64,000 nt of DNA from a virus: IMG/VR virus record IMGVR_UViG_3300033148_004740, positions 62,001 through 126,000 of that record. One strand, written 5' to 3'. Shown here piece after piece: positions 10,101-18,100 of the stretch. The stretch's first letter is position 1. Each line of letters opens with the position of its first letter. The translations under genes were made by a program, and so were the position numbers. Under the pieces are notes generated by a model, which was given only the letters and a program-made list of their open reading frames with translations, did not search any database and was not told the DNA's origin.

Positions 10101-10173
10101 AGTTCTGTCCTACGACCGTACTAAAGGACGACCGAAAGACTGTGATCATTACGTCAGTATCTACGAAAGCCAT
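7123..10173 (-). CDS. Modular adhesion protein with Big_1-like and LamG-like domains
   Basis: A 1016-residue modular protein. Residues about 355-461 fit a bacterial Ig-like (invasin Big_1) repeat: ATVKNSAGEALEGQTVTF, then a glycine-serine stretch and a VSATVSVSG end. Residues about 705-935 fit a LamG/concanavalin-type lectin domain, beginning IGLWHFDGNTNDSSG and ending GLYDEVRFSNGARL. The N-terminal 350 residues are beta-rich and probably anchor to the baseplate. The tripeptide VSG occurs nine times, well above chance. The start ATG overlaps the previous stop by one base (TAATG). The likely role is host-surface attachment, possibly glycan binding. Confidence 0.75.
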   Translation of the reverse strand: MAFVDTDVMITVFRSSFSTVVGQNSIYVSEEHPGSNKKIQGWQWDRRTWPTDREFQASATISTLWDPTTSGISDNLWQSGYGDNDDLAQATILPVYVSDWRAWVPRVHSGYFYNYEDEWYLFSDEYQSHDFLRDSTVSGLQFIDLQFDPKPTYPIQVRRFRYNKVENKHYADLDFRKRLELTTSDSPEFKVDATNFSPPRVWLNNDWTDEIGSVAGGTPTVTEVSGLELVGISSGDVEQQFHLVYSPVPEDTTVTVWSYSDADMLTEWTSISGLDEFTSSGQEVWIDNERGVLAFGDVSLVPPAGDRIVVHYWAGQSVFYEPNFAGEWINDSNADLNPLSALSKGFVQVQTAESEVASIVLTAELPTGSPYQINVGNNIGRLVATVKNSAGEALEGQTVTFDLQAPILGTFGTETSISSATGASGKAFALYSPPSTVEDIGTFTTDVVIDPGVSATVSVSGISEPTSVSGVWVYKVWQDDKILGIPEARLETYYTDYLNDNDLPVSGQADIDYEILFREMHGLGTPETYSVGDISTGKKTLVTVSGEDIIDPRTGTFTGVALGPRYSDSISNTGSDEDPVYSLVFTPDTALEEPGINLTKSYFVAVEGSTSARAYVVNQRSGRRIYSNTIDLNILITEEANGTKYVSAIDDVVSGVLARIRDIDDVIDTEILATQSDWYSSYLEERSGDMIASYLPYTSTSGEDIETIGLWHFDGNTNDSSGNGLNLINIDAVPTSSGLSQGAYDVQASGQCFQASGLMTAAENQGAEGTFEFNYKSNVLYVGDTDKTDMLLLYTWGNLSYSNTILFGFWKWTSTGDSYLRCVLQLSDDDIGWIGVKLDDLFSSRDELLDWHHYKLVWLFDEIDPAYYGASVSGILSYGIHIDGIEVASGVELTSGPAAIADGADSGIFAGYPTDSIGTPLGLYDEVRFSNGARLTNTTLTVSGYDFVGESYINWFRRTHKADSVTLGLDHIELTAAPGDIPLGFRLKSAGITVASEIDQVTYINPNEYLISGYYE

Positions 10174-11039
10174 TACTTACCCCAAGTCGAAGGGAATACA
10201 GAAAGAAGCTCGTTCACAATATCTGCTCCGAGTTCATTCGGTAAACCGTCATATCCTGTTGGACTCTGTTCGAACATCTTAGTTTTGAAGTCATCAGACT
10301 GCAAGTTGTGTAAGATCACAGGACTTGCCTCGACAACAAGATCATCATTACGGTATTTGTATCGCACGGTGGAACCTGGCGCTGGAACCACTGTTGAAAA
10401 AATGGTACCAGAGCTGAGGTCGATGTAATACTGCCCAGCTCGAGTCATCAAGCTCTCAACTGCAACGCGCTGAGTCATGTTGGTAGACTCCACCGATACT
10501 GTGTCTGGGATCAGATTCACATTTGCCAGCTGAATCCGCACACCCTTGTCTGAAATATCCTCTATCTCTACCTGGACTATCGAGCTCTGGTCAAAAATAG
10601 TCATAGAACGATCAGTGGCTACAGCATCAGGAAGAAGGGTAACAGTAAACAAGCCAGTAGCATTAATTCGATCTGCCAGCTCCTGAACAGTGCGTGCCCC
10701 TCCAGCCCTTTCGTACCTATCTAGCGTGACTAGGACTGTATCAGGATAGTCAGAATAGAGAGTACACTTGGTCTCTTCAAAGACTATGGCTGGCATAGTT
10801 AGCCCTGAGTTGGGGACTATTTGCATGACCTCAGTGACAGAGAGCCCTAGTTCTCGAGTGATACCATTGATGAGTCCACGATAGGAAGCATTGGCGCGAT
10901 GCACAAAGACATCCATCAGCCGGAGACGATACTCGGCATTGGTCTCTTCCTCGAGACGTGCCAAGCTCATGGTCAGACCGTGCTGGTCAAACTCATTGAA
11001 GACATGATATGGAGCGGGTGTTGCAGTGATCTTAGCCAT
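10173..11039 (-). CDS. Baseplate-associated protein
   Basis: A 288-residue protein of unrecognised family. Residues 1-75 are helical with an EEETNAEYRLRLMDVFVHRA segment (partly quoted) followed by a small GLINGITRELGLS motif, as in phage baseplate wedge or tail-fibre-connector proteins where the N-terminus describes attachment to neighbouring wedges. Residues 150-250 are beta-rich. Its ATG overlaps the 533-aa gene stop by eight bases (ATGGCTAA), and it follows gp25-like and J-like genes, so a wedge or fibre-connector role is likely. Confidence 0.65.
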   Translation of the reverse strand: MAKITATPAPYHVFNEFDQHGLTMSLARLEEETNAEYRLRLMDVFVHRANASYRGLINGITRELGLSVTEVMQIVPNSGLTMPAIVFEETKCTLYSDYPDTVLVTLDRYERAGGARTVQELADRINATGLFTVTLLPDAVATDRSMTIFDQSSIVQVEIEDISDKGVRIQLANVNLIPDTVSVESTNMTQRVAVESLMTRAGQYYIDLSSGTIFSTVVPAPGSTVRYKYRNDDLVVEASPVILHNLQSDDFKTKMFEQSPTGYDGLPNELGADIVNELLSVFPSTWGK

Positions 11040-12633
11040 CAGTCTCTACTGTTACCTCGCTGTAATCTTCTTTGAAATAGAGCAGTTTCTGTTGGTAATC
11101 TATCAGCATTATATCTGTGTGCAGACCAATTTGATAGTAACTAGAGGCAGTTCGAACCCACATCTTCTGATCAGCGTCAAAGTCAATACCAAGAATTGGG
11201 CTCAACACAAGGGAGCTTAGGTCGATAGTAGCCAGAGGAAGCCTGTGGTTGACAGAGACAAGTACTCGGTCTGAGTGCTCAGTCTCGTCTACATAGACGG
11301 CGTCGAGTCCTAATAGGTACTCTCCGTAGTTAGAAGCTGTGACGCTCAGGACATTAGTCAGTGTACGGACCAGTCCACGGTCTACGATATAGGAGTCGGC
11401 AATCCATGTCTGCCAGGCGCTCCCATCCCAGTAGTATTTGTCTCCATCAGGTTGCTGGTACCAGACACGATATTTGAGCAGCTCTTGGATAGGACGGCGA
11501 TACCAAGGGATGAAGTCTATACTCTCACCCTGGAGCACCCACCGCTCTTCTATGTCAATCTGAACATGGGTCCCATCGGTTCTGTCTCTGAGGAGGTTTA
11601 CTCCACTGACCATTTCTGAGATAGCATCATAGCAGTAGAGAATATTGGCATCGTCTACGATCCAGGCTCTCTCTGTGAACGGCTGTAGTGCCATATCGAC
11701 AGCAGTAACCGTAGCCCAGCTACTGTCCAAGAGTTCCCAGCTTTCGCTTGCCTCTTTTTCAACAACACCTAGGATCAGCTGCTCCCACTCGTCTGAGGTA
11801 TAGCGGACCTTCTCGAGGTAGGATTTCCCTCCTGAGCTATCCAGTCCCCAGAAGGTATCGATCTTCTTGCGCTGCGCAGACCACTCGAGGTTCCACTTGT
11901 CAAGATAGTCCTCTTCTTCAAACTCAGCAGAGGCAATCGTGAAGACTACATCAGGCTCAACATCTCTGGCCTCAATCTTTGTCAGGGTCTTCCATTGTCT
12001 GAGGGACTTCTGTCTCTGGTCCCATGGGAAGATGATTGTCTCTTGGTCAGTAAGACCAAATCGAGTAGTTCCATGAAGGATAAGCTTGGCACGTCGGAGC
12101 TCATCAGCCGAGACCTGAAGGTATTGTGTTCCTCCGTCTGCCTCGACAAAGATGTCACCTCCGCCCAGGTGATGAGACCACTCACCAGATACACAGTAGT
12201 CAGAGGCCGTGAGCTCTACTAGGTTGTGGTCTCCGGTGACCGTGTCATCCAGGGTAGCCCTACTAGGGATAGAGTCATACCAAAAGCTCTCGATGTCATT
12301 ACCCGCAGCCACAGGGACCTCATAGTATGTACTATCAACTAGGCCACTAACAGTAGGAGCAGTAGGGACTGGGCCAGCTGGGTCAGATACATCCTCATCA
12401 AAAGTGAAGGTGGTAGGAAGTGCAACACGATGGATCTGACCAATCTCGTTCATGTTGGCCGTAAGAAGAAACTGATTAGCTCGCATCTTTGCAAGCGCAC
12501 GGTCTACTGAGTCAAGAGGACCAGCCATACTATTGAGTAAACGATATCCGATGGACTGAGAATCCTCTCTAGTCCTTGACCAAGGAGGATAGATATTCGT
12601 GAGCTCTTGTGTTACTGGTCGTCTCTTCGCCAT
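11032..12633 (-). CDS. Baseplate wedge-associated protein
   Basis: A 533-residue protein directly after the baseplate-J-like gene, with zero intergenic bases. The N-terminus (NIYPPWSRTREDSQSIG, then LLNSMAGPLDSVDRALAKM) resembles the amphipathic start of phage tail protein I or wedge proteins, which bind baseplate J. The central and C-terminal parts are beta-rich with many Trp and Tyr, perhaps an inserted receptor-side domain. The length is much above the roughly 200 residues of classic gpI proteins, so if related it carries a large extension. The assignment rests mainly on gene order. Confidence 0.65.
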   Translation of the reverse strand: MAKRRPVTQELTNIYPPWSRTREDSQSIGYRLLNSMAGPLDSVDRALAKMRANQFLLTANMNEIGQIHRVALPTTFTFDEDVSDPAGPVPTAPTVSGLVDSTYYEVPVAAGNDIESFWYDSIPSRATLDDTVTGDHNLVELTASDYCVSGEWSHHLGGGDIFVEADGGTQYLQVSADELRRAKLILHGTTRFGLTDQETIIFPWDQRQKSLRQWKTLTKIEARDVEPDVVFTIASAEFEEEDYLDKWNLEWSAQRKKIDTFWGLDSSGGKSYLEKVRYTSDEWEQLILGVVEKEASESWELLDSSWATVTAVDMALQPFTERAWIVDDANILYCYDAISEMVSGVNLLRDRTDGTHVQIDIEERWVLQGESIDFIPWYRRPIQELLKYRVWYQQPDGDKYYWDGSAWQTWIADSYIVDRGLVRTLTNVLSVTASNYGEYLLGLDAVYVDETEHSDRVLVSVNHRLPLATIDLSSLVLSPILGIDFDADQKMWVRTASSYYQIGLHTDIMLIDYQQKLLYFKEDYSEVTVETDG

Positions 12634-13857
12634 TTAGATAACCACCCTAAACAAGATAGGTGTTGCTCCCGCATACTGATTTTCTACAAGTAGCTTTTCA
12701 TCGGCCTCAGGCAAGAAGTCAGTCAGAAGAGTATTCCGCACCTTGTTATCCTCGAGGCTCGAGGGCCTATGAATGAACACTTTGTCAAATGGTTTAGTAG
12801 TGGTCCCTACGTTCTTGATAAGATCGGAGGTAGAGAGAACGCGCTCTATCATCTCGTTGAAGATAAGCTGTTCTCCAATGTCTAGATTGTCGATATAGGT
12901 AGAAACATTGGTAGTCACTGAAGAGACGATCGATGCCTGTTCATCAGAGGTTGCGCGGTGCTTCAGAGTGAGGTCCCCAATCATTGAAACACCTATCTCT
13001 CTAGGACCTCGAACAGAAGACACGTTCCCATATCCTTGATTTTTCCAGACAGCCTGCCATACAGCCTGTTCTAGAGAAGCAGAGACCGAAGGAACCGTGG
13101 CCTTGATGAGAACATCAAAGCTTCCAATGCCATGGAAGTATGGAATGAGAGATACGTCTGCTACACCTGGCACTGCCAGGGCTGTGAGGCGGATAGAGGT
13201 TTGGTTGGCTCTCTCAGCAGCGATGACCTGATTAGACAAGCGGAAGCGATAGTTAGTATCACCCTCGATCTCCCTCCCTACGTTGATCTCCCCTTCGTTG
13301 TTAACCTTCAGAGAGTTGTTCAATGAATCCGTGTAGTCAGTAAAATCATGATGAATAAGCTGACCCGCACCTACGTTAGCAGCAGCCCCAGGCCTGATGG
13401 CCTCTACTGCTACAAAGCTCTCGGACTGGTCAGAGGGGAGCAGTGTCTGAAATGGAATCCGATAGGTGATACCTGAGCCAGCACTACCTGTGCTAACCAC
13501 TCTTCCTGCAGGAAGAATAATAGAGCTACTCGAGTTAATGGTCCCAAAGGTCCCAAGATCTACATAGAAGCGGACTAGACGGTCAGCTGCAGAGATAGAA
13601 GATGTGGTCTCTCCATGCCGAGGAAGACCAAGCATCTGGCCGATGAAATCTAGATACTTTGCGTTAGCACCGTCGATGAAACCAAGAGCAATGTTCTGAT
13701 CAAAAGTCTTCCACTGACGACCTAGCTTCTTGCTGAGTGCCTGGACAAGTGCACGAGTCTTACTACCTGGAGAGGTTCTTGTGATGTTCGTATTGTTAAC
13801 AACATCGAAGAGCAAGTCTCCAAATATCTTGCTCTCTGACTCAGCGAAAATAGGCAT
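12634..13857 (-). CDS. Baseplate J-like protein
   Basis: A 407-residue protein with the features of the baseplate J/T4 gp6 family. It has a helical N-terminus, a central beta domain with the usual ILPAGRVVSTG and FVAVEAIRPGAAANVGAG segments, then NYRFRLSNQ, PGVADVSLIPYF and a helical end containing LDIGEQLIFNEMI. These proteins form the wedge ring around the hub of contractile tails. It follows the gp25-like gene, the standard order. A GAG-rich ribosome site precedes the ATG at 12 bases from the previous stop. Confidence 0.88.
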   Translation of the reverse strand: MPIFAESESKIFGDLLFDVVNNTNITRTSPGSKTRALVQALSKKLGRQWKTFDQNIALGFIDGANAKYLDFIGQMLGLPRHGETTSSISAADRLVRFYVDLGTFGTINSSSSIILPAGRVVSTGSAGSGITYRIPFQTLLPSDQSESFVAVEAIRPGAAANVGAGQLIHHDFTDYTDSLNNSLKVNNEGEINVGREIEGDTNYRFRLSNQVIAAERANQTSIRLTALAVPGVADVSLIPYFHGIGSFDVLIKATVPSVSASLEQAVWQAVWKNQGYGNVSSVRGPREIGVSMIGDLTLKHRATSDEQASIVSSVTTNVSTYIDNLDIGEQLIFNEMIERVLSTSDLIKNVGTTTKPFDKVFIHRPSSLEDNKVRNTLLTDFLPEADEKLLVENQYAGATPILFRVVI

Positions 13858-13869
13858 CAGTCAAACTCC

Positions 13870-14340
13870 TTAAGCAAAGTCGAATTCAGTCTGGCCCCAT
13901 GGAAGAACAAAGAGGCCCTGCTCAGTGCTATCAAATATGGTGGATACAACAATAGGATCTGATATGTCCAGCTGGTTATTAGTTGTTGCGATAGCCAGTA
14001 TCGAGATCGCAATCATAACCTTATATACACCAACTGGAATCACCCGAACACTCACGTCTTCAGAAAGCACTATACCAGCTGCTATGAGCGCTGTCTTCAC
14101 TCTGTCCTGAATTAGTTGACCCATTTCACGGGTGTTGGGTTCCCCAAGGAAGTCTGACAGGTTCGCCCCAATAGTAGGTTCACGCTCCCAGTCTAACAGT
14201 TCTGACCTAACAATGTTTGCAACCTCGTTGCGGATCGACTGGAGATAGTCATAGGAGGTGTCCCGAATGTCGCCATCGTCATCGATAGCATAGTCTCCGT
14301 CCCATGTGAATTCCAGATCAATACTGTCATAGTCACTCAT
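13870..14340 (-). CDS. gp25-like baseplate wedge protein
   Basis: A 156-residue protein of the T4 gp25/phage W family. Residues 1-50 contain DLEFTWDGDYAIDDDGDI and then the helix LQSIRNEVANIVRSELLDWE. The hallmark segment GANLSDFLGEPNTREMG and a helix-strand C-terminus follow. In T4 and type VI-like systems this protein links wedge to sheath. It has no lysozyme active site, in keeping with the modern view of the family. Its position before baseplate J is the canonical order. Confidence 0.88.
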   Translation of the reverse strand: MSDYDSIDLEFTWDGDYAIDDDGDIRDTSYDYLQSIRNEVANIVRSELLDWEREPTIGANLSDFLGEPNTREMGQLIQDRVKTALIAAGIVLSEDVSVRVIPVGVYKVMIAISILAIATTNNQLDISDPIVVSTIFDSTEQGLFVLPWGQTEFDFA

Positions 14341-14344
14341 GCGT

Positions 14345-14689
14345 TTATCCTAATGCGGCAATCATCACTACCAAGTTCTTTGCTGTAGAAGCAAATAGGG
14401 CAACGGGAGGAAAAGGAATACAGTTAGGGAACGGAGTCATCATGGTTTGAGGAATCATTCGGATCCAGTCGTTCATCTGGACAAACAAGCCTCCCATTCG
14501 AATATTCTCCGAGGTAGTACCAAAAGAGACAGAACCACCCATACTGATATAGACACCATTCTCATCTGCTGCAACGGCATTCTTCTTGTTGCCCACCAGG
14601 GCTACAGAGTTAGGGGTACACTGGAACCCTGCCTCTGCATTCTTAGTAGCTCGCCAAATTTTGAAGTTACGTTTCTGTGGATCAGCCAT
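14345..14689 (-). CDS. Small baseplate/spike-associated protein
   Basis: A 114-residue protein between an OB-fold spike-like protein and the gp25-like protein, with a one-base overlap (TAATG) at its start. The middle (GVYISMGGSVSFGTTSENIRMGG) alternates Gly with beta residues, like a short beta-helical or needle segment. The end (MMTPFPNCIPFPPVALF) is proline-rich with one Cys. This may be part of the central puncturing device or a PAAR-like cap, though no metal triad is evident. Function is inferred from neighbours. Confidence 0.65.
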   Translation of the reverse strand: MADPQKRNFKIWRATKNAEAGFQCTPNSVALVGNKKNAVAADENGVYISMGGSVSFGTTSENIRMGGLFVQMNDWIRMIPQTMMTPFPNCIPFPPVALFASTAKNLVVMIAALG

Positions 14690-15105
14690 TAGAAAGACGT
14701 TAGACCTCCTCCCATTAATTTGTATGCTCCAGTCTTAACCTCATTCTCTCTATCTTCCTTGGTCAAGAAATCAACATCCTCGCCACCAATGATCTCAATC
14801 ATGGGCTTCCTGGCCCCGTGTCTGCCACGCCAATAGATGCGACACTTCATCCCCTTGCGTACTTGTCCCCAGCGAGTAAAGACATCCTCGAGATCATTGA
14901 GCAAAGGGACGTAAGCTCCGTTAGCAATCGTCTCTCCTGTTGCATGGTCGATGACCTTGACCTGCAGGTCCTCTTTTCGAACATCTTCAATCATGCCATA
15001 GGACATTCTATCTTCAGTCACACTAGGCTGTTCGGCCTTAGTGTGAGCTCCTTCAATAGCCGTGTGGGCTTTCGAGCGAGGAGATGAATATCCAAAAGAA
15101 GACAT
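14689..15105 (-). CDS. Baseplate spike protein with OB-fold-like core
   Basis: A 138-residue protein resembling small phage spike/baseplate assembly proteins of the gpV and gp5-N type. Residues 35-110 give a five-strand OB-like pattern: YGMIEDVRKEDLQVKVIDH, then GAYVPLLND, then KGMKCRIYWRGRHGARKPMIEIIGGED (partly). The C-terminus ends with KLMGGGLTSF. It follows the hub gene by two bases, the expected location for a protein that mounts on the gp27-like hub. No lysozyme domain is present here, since the muralytic domain sits in the hub gene. Confidence 0.75.
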   Translation of the reverse strand: MSSFGYSSPRSKAHTAIEGAHTKAEQPSVTEDRMSYGMIEDVRKEDLQVKVIDHATGETIANGAYVPLLNDLEDVFTRWGQVRKGMKCRIYWRGRHGARKPMIEIIGGEDVDFLTKEDRENEVKTGAYKLMGGGLTSF

Positions 15106-15107
15106 GA

Positions 15108-18100
15108 TTACCTCTCGGTCCCCGTTAACCAGGCAGAAAAACTACCTTGTGGTCGGAACCAGTTGTTTGGGTTGATTTTATCATACAGGTGTTCAGCGTA
15201 TAGTGGGCTAGTTGCTCGAGTCCTGCTGCTCCAACGAGCAACACTCTGGGCGAAGGAACCTTTATTGCTTCGCGTCGGAACCCCACCAAGCATTGGTTTT
15301 CCTTGAAGAACCAGGGGACTGAAGCGAAGAGGGTGGGCCAATTGACTACGGGTCAATAGCTTATCTAGGATAAATGTACCAATGAAGTTATGGCGAACGG
15401 CACCAACGATAGCAGTTTTTGCCAGGGTAGTCGCCAGAGCTCCAAAAGAAACGCTTTCAGAAGATTGAGCAAATGAGTTAGCTAAACCTTTAGCTGCGAG
15501 AGGGTTAGGGAGACCAAGACCAGGAACAAACACAGTGTGACCGCCTGTGCTGACGCCGGGCAAAGACCTTAATCCTATCTTGTTCAAAGCATGTTCAGCA
15601 ATTAGGCCCATAGCATCCATGGAAGCCATGGTAGTAACTTCGTTCACATGCACGCACATGCATGGAGTGATTTCCGTAATGAACCCATGCTGTTGCGAGA
15701 ACTTATGGACGACCTGTTCTACCTCAATGGGGCCGAACATATCATTGTACTCATCAAGGACATAGCAGATGTCATAGGGCTTGATACGAGGATTCCCAAT
15801 AATGATGATACTGCCACGATACCCATAGCCCATAGACTCCTTGAGCAGAGACTGGGCATACCGCTTAGCCGCTTCCTCCCCGATGCAGTTAGGATAGGAC
15901 GCAAACATCTCTCTCTTCTCTTCGTCCGGGATAGCGTCATCTACCCTAAGAGTGAAGGTCTCTGCCTCGTCAAGCTTGAGGGACTGTGTCTTTTCATCCG
16001 GTGATGGTTCATCATCTTCATATTGTACGGTACAAATATTGAAGGTGTTCCAGGAGGTAGACTTTATGTCATTGTGGATGATGTGCTGCGTGCTGGTTAG
16101 CACATGGTAGTTACGGAACGGCTTGATGATACCTCTGTCCTTCGACATCTGGAGCAAAGCTCGATTGACGACAACCTCTCGTAGGTCATCGTCTACGGTC
16201 TTAGCCTTTCCGGTAACAATGGCCTTAACTCTCTTACTCAGAGACTGATTAGCCTTGGTAGCATCAGTCACTTCTTCAAGAGCATCTACACTCTTGTCTA
16301 CAAATTTACTAACAGAATCATAAGCTCTGTCTTCTTTTCCTGTAGGCTTACGGGCAAAGTAGAGCTGGTTGGGGAGGCCAAAGAAGAGAGTCATGCGGGC
16401 ACCCCAAACATCATCATAGGGGACGGGGTAGGCGATCCAACCTGGGTGGCGTAGAGTCATCTCTTGGATAACGTCCCAAGCAGTCGCCCGATAGAGTTTG
16501 TATACTGTATTGTCGTACAGGCCATTCAGTCCAGAGTTACCAGTAGGAGCAAAGATGTTGTCGTCGGCAGGTGTAGGAATAATCTCCCACTTATTAGTCA
16601 ACAAGGCACGGGACTTGTCCTTTGGGTCAGCTGGATCCCAACGACCAAAATGCGTTATCTCTGGGGCAGCCATCATCTCTTCTAGAATTGTAGCCGTACT
16701 GGAGTCACCAGCACTGAACCAACCAGCACTAAATTCTTTGACATCTCCATAGACGTTCTGTACTAGCTCGATACCATAGCTCTGACAGGTGATCTCAATA
16801 ATGTCGTCAGAAGGTGAGAAGGAAACATCTGTGATTACTCCATTGAGAACCTTCTCGAGCTCGTCAGGTTGATTGTCGTACCCTAGTCTCAGCTGCATGG
16901 CAATGCCTGGCTGCAACATGAGAGAGGCAATTGGGTTCTCTAGGCCAGTATTAGCTGCGCCTGGTGCGAGACTTTCCTTCGCTAAAGTGTCATCGGCTTT
17001 CCTTGGCTCGGTCTCTCGTCCCTGTCCCTGGAACTTCCGGTTACTAAGGACACCAGAAACATTGGTAAGTCGGATGATAGCAAGATCAGCAGGGAGCTTC
17101 TTGTTTCGGACCACCTCAATATCAACGACTGAGCTATAGCCAAAGAAGTCATCGAACTTATACTTCTTCCGCTCCCCCTCATCTGACTCAATGAAGTAGA
17201 GCTTGAAGGTAGGATAGGCTCTCATAATAGAGTAGCCCTGTGTCTTGATAAGATCCTTCTCTAGCTGCTCGACACTCTTAGTGAACAAAGATTCGTTGGT
17301 GGGATCGAAGCCGACGATTGGGCCAGGAGACTTATGGAACTCACTATCTAGGACCTCGAGGGGAGGAAGGACAGAAGTCTTGTTCGCATTGGCTCGGACT
17401 TCAAAATGAAGATGAGCTCCTGTCGAGTACCCTGTGTTCCCTACTTTACCAAGAGGATCTCCCTTCTTGACATAGACTGGCTCGTTGCTCTCATAGAAAC
17501 GCTTAGACAATGCCTGAATCATTGGTTCGTCTGGCCACTGGAGATGTGTGTAGACAGTGCGGTAGCCTCCTGCATGTATCAGACGAATGGTGACTGCCGT
17601 ATCATGCTGCTTCAGCCGAATCTTTTCACGTAGTTTCAAAGGGTCTCTTCCCTGTGACTCTTTATACTCTCCCCAGGTCTCGTTGTAGGTAAGATACTTG
17701 TCCGGGATTACCTCTATCTTCCCATCTGCTGCGGCAAGGACCGTCAACAGTTTAGAAGTATTCCCAGGCCCACCGTTACGGACGATGTCAATCCCTCTAT
17801 GAGGAGCCGTGGAGATACCACCTCGGACCACACCGAAGTGACTAGATATATGCGTGTTCTCACTCTCAGATGTTGGCCAACCCCATTCAGGGTCTGCATT
17901 AGGATCTAGAGATGGAGGAGGCTTAACATAGGAAGAGGCAGGAAGATGGTCCAAGGTATCCTTGATTCCAAAGCGATGCTGTGCAACCTCTGCCCCGCGT
18001 GCACCTGTCATAGTCTTTTGGGGGCGAGTTTTTATGGTCTCGAGATAGAGATCTGCTCCAAGAGTAATTTTCTTCAGAGCCATCCCTCCTAACGTAGAGA

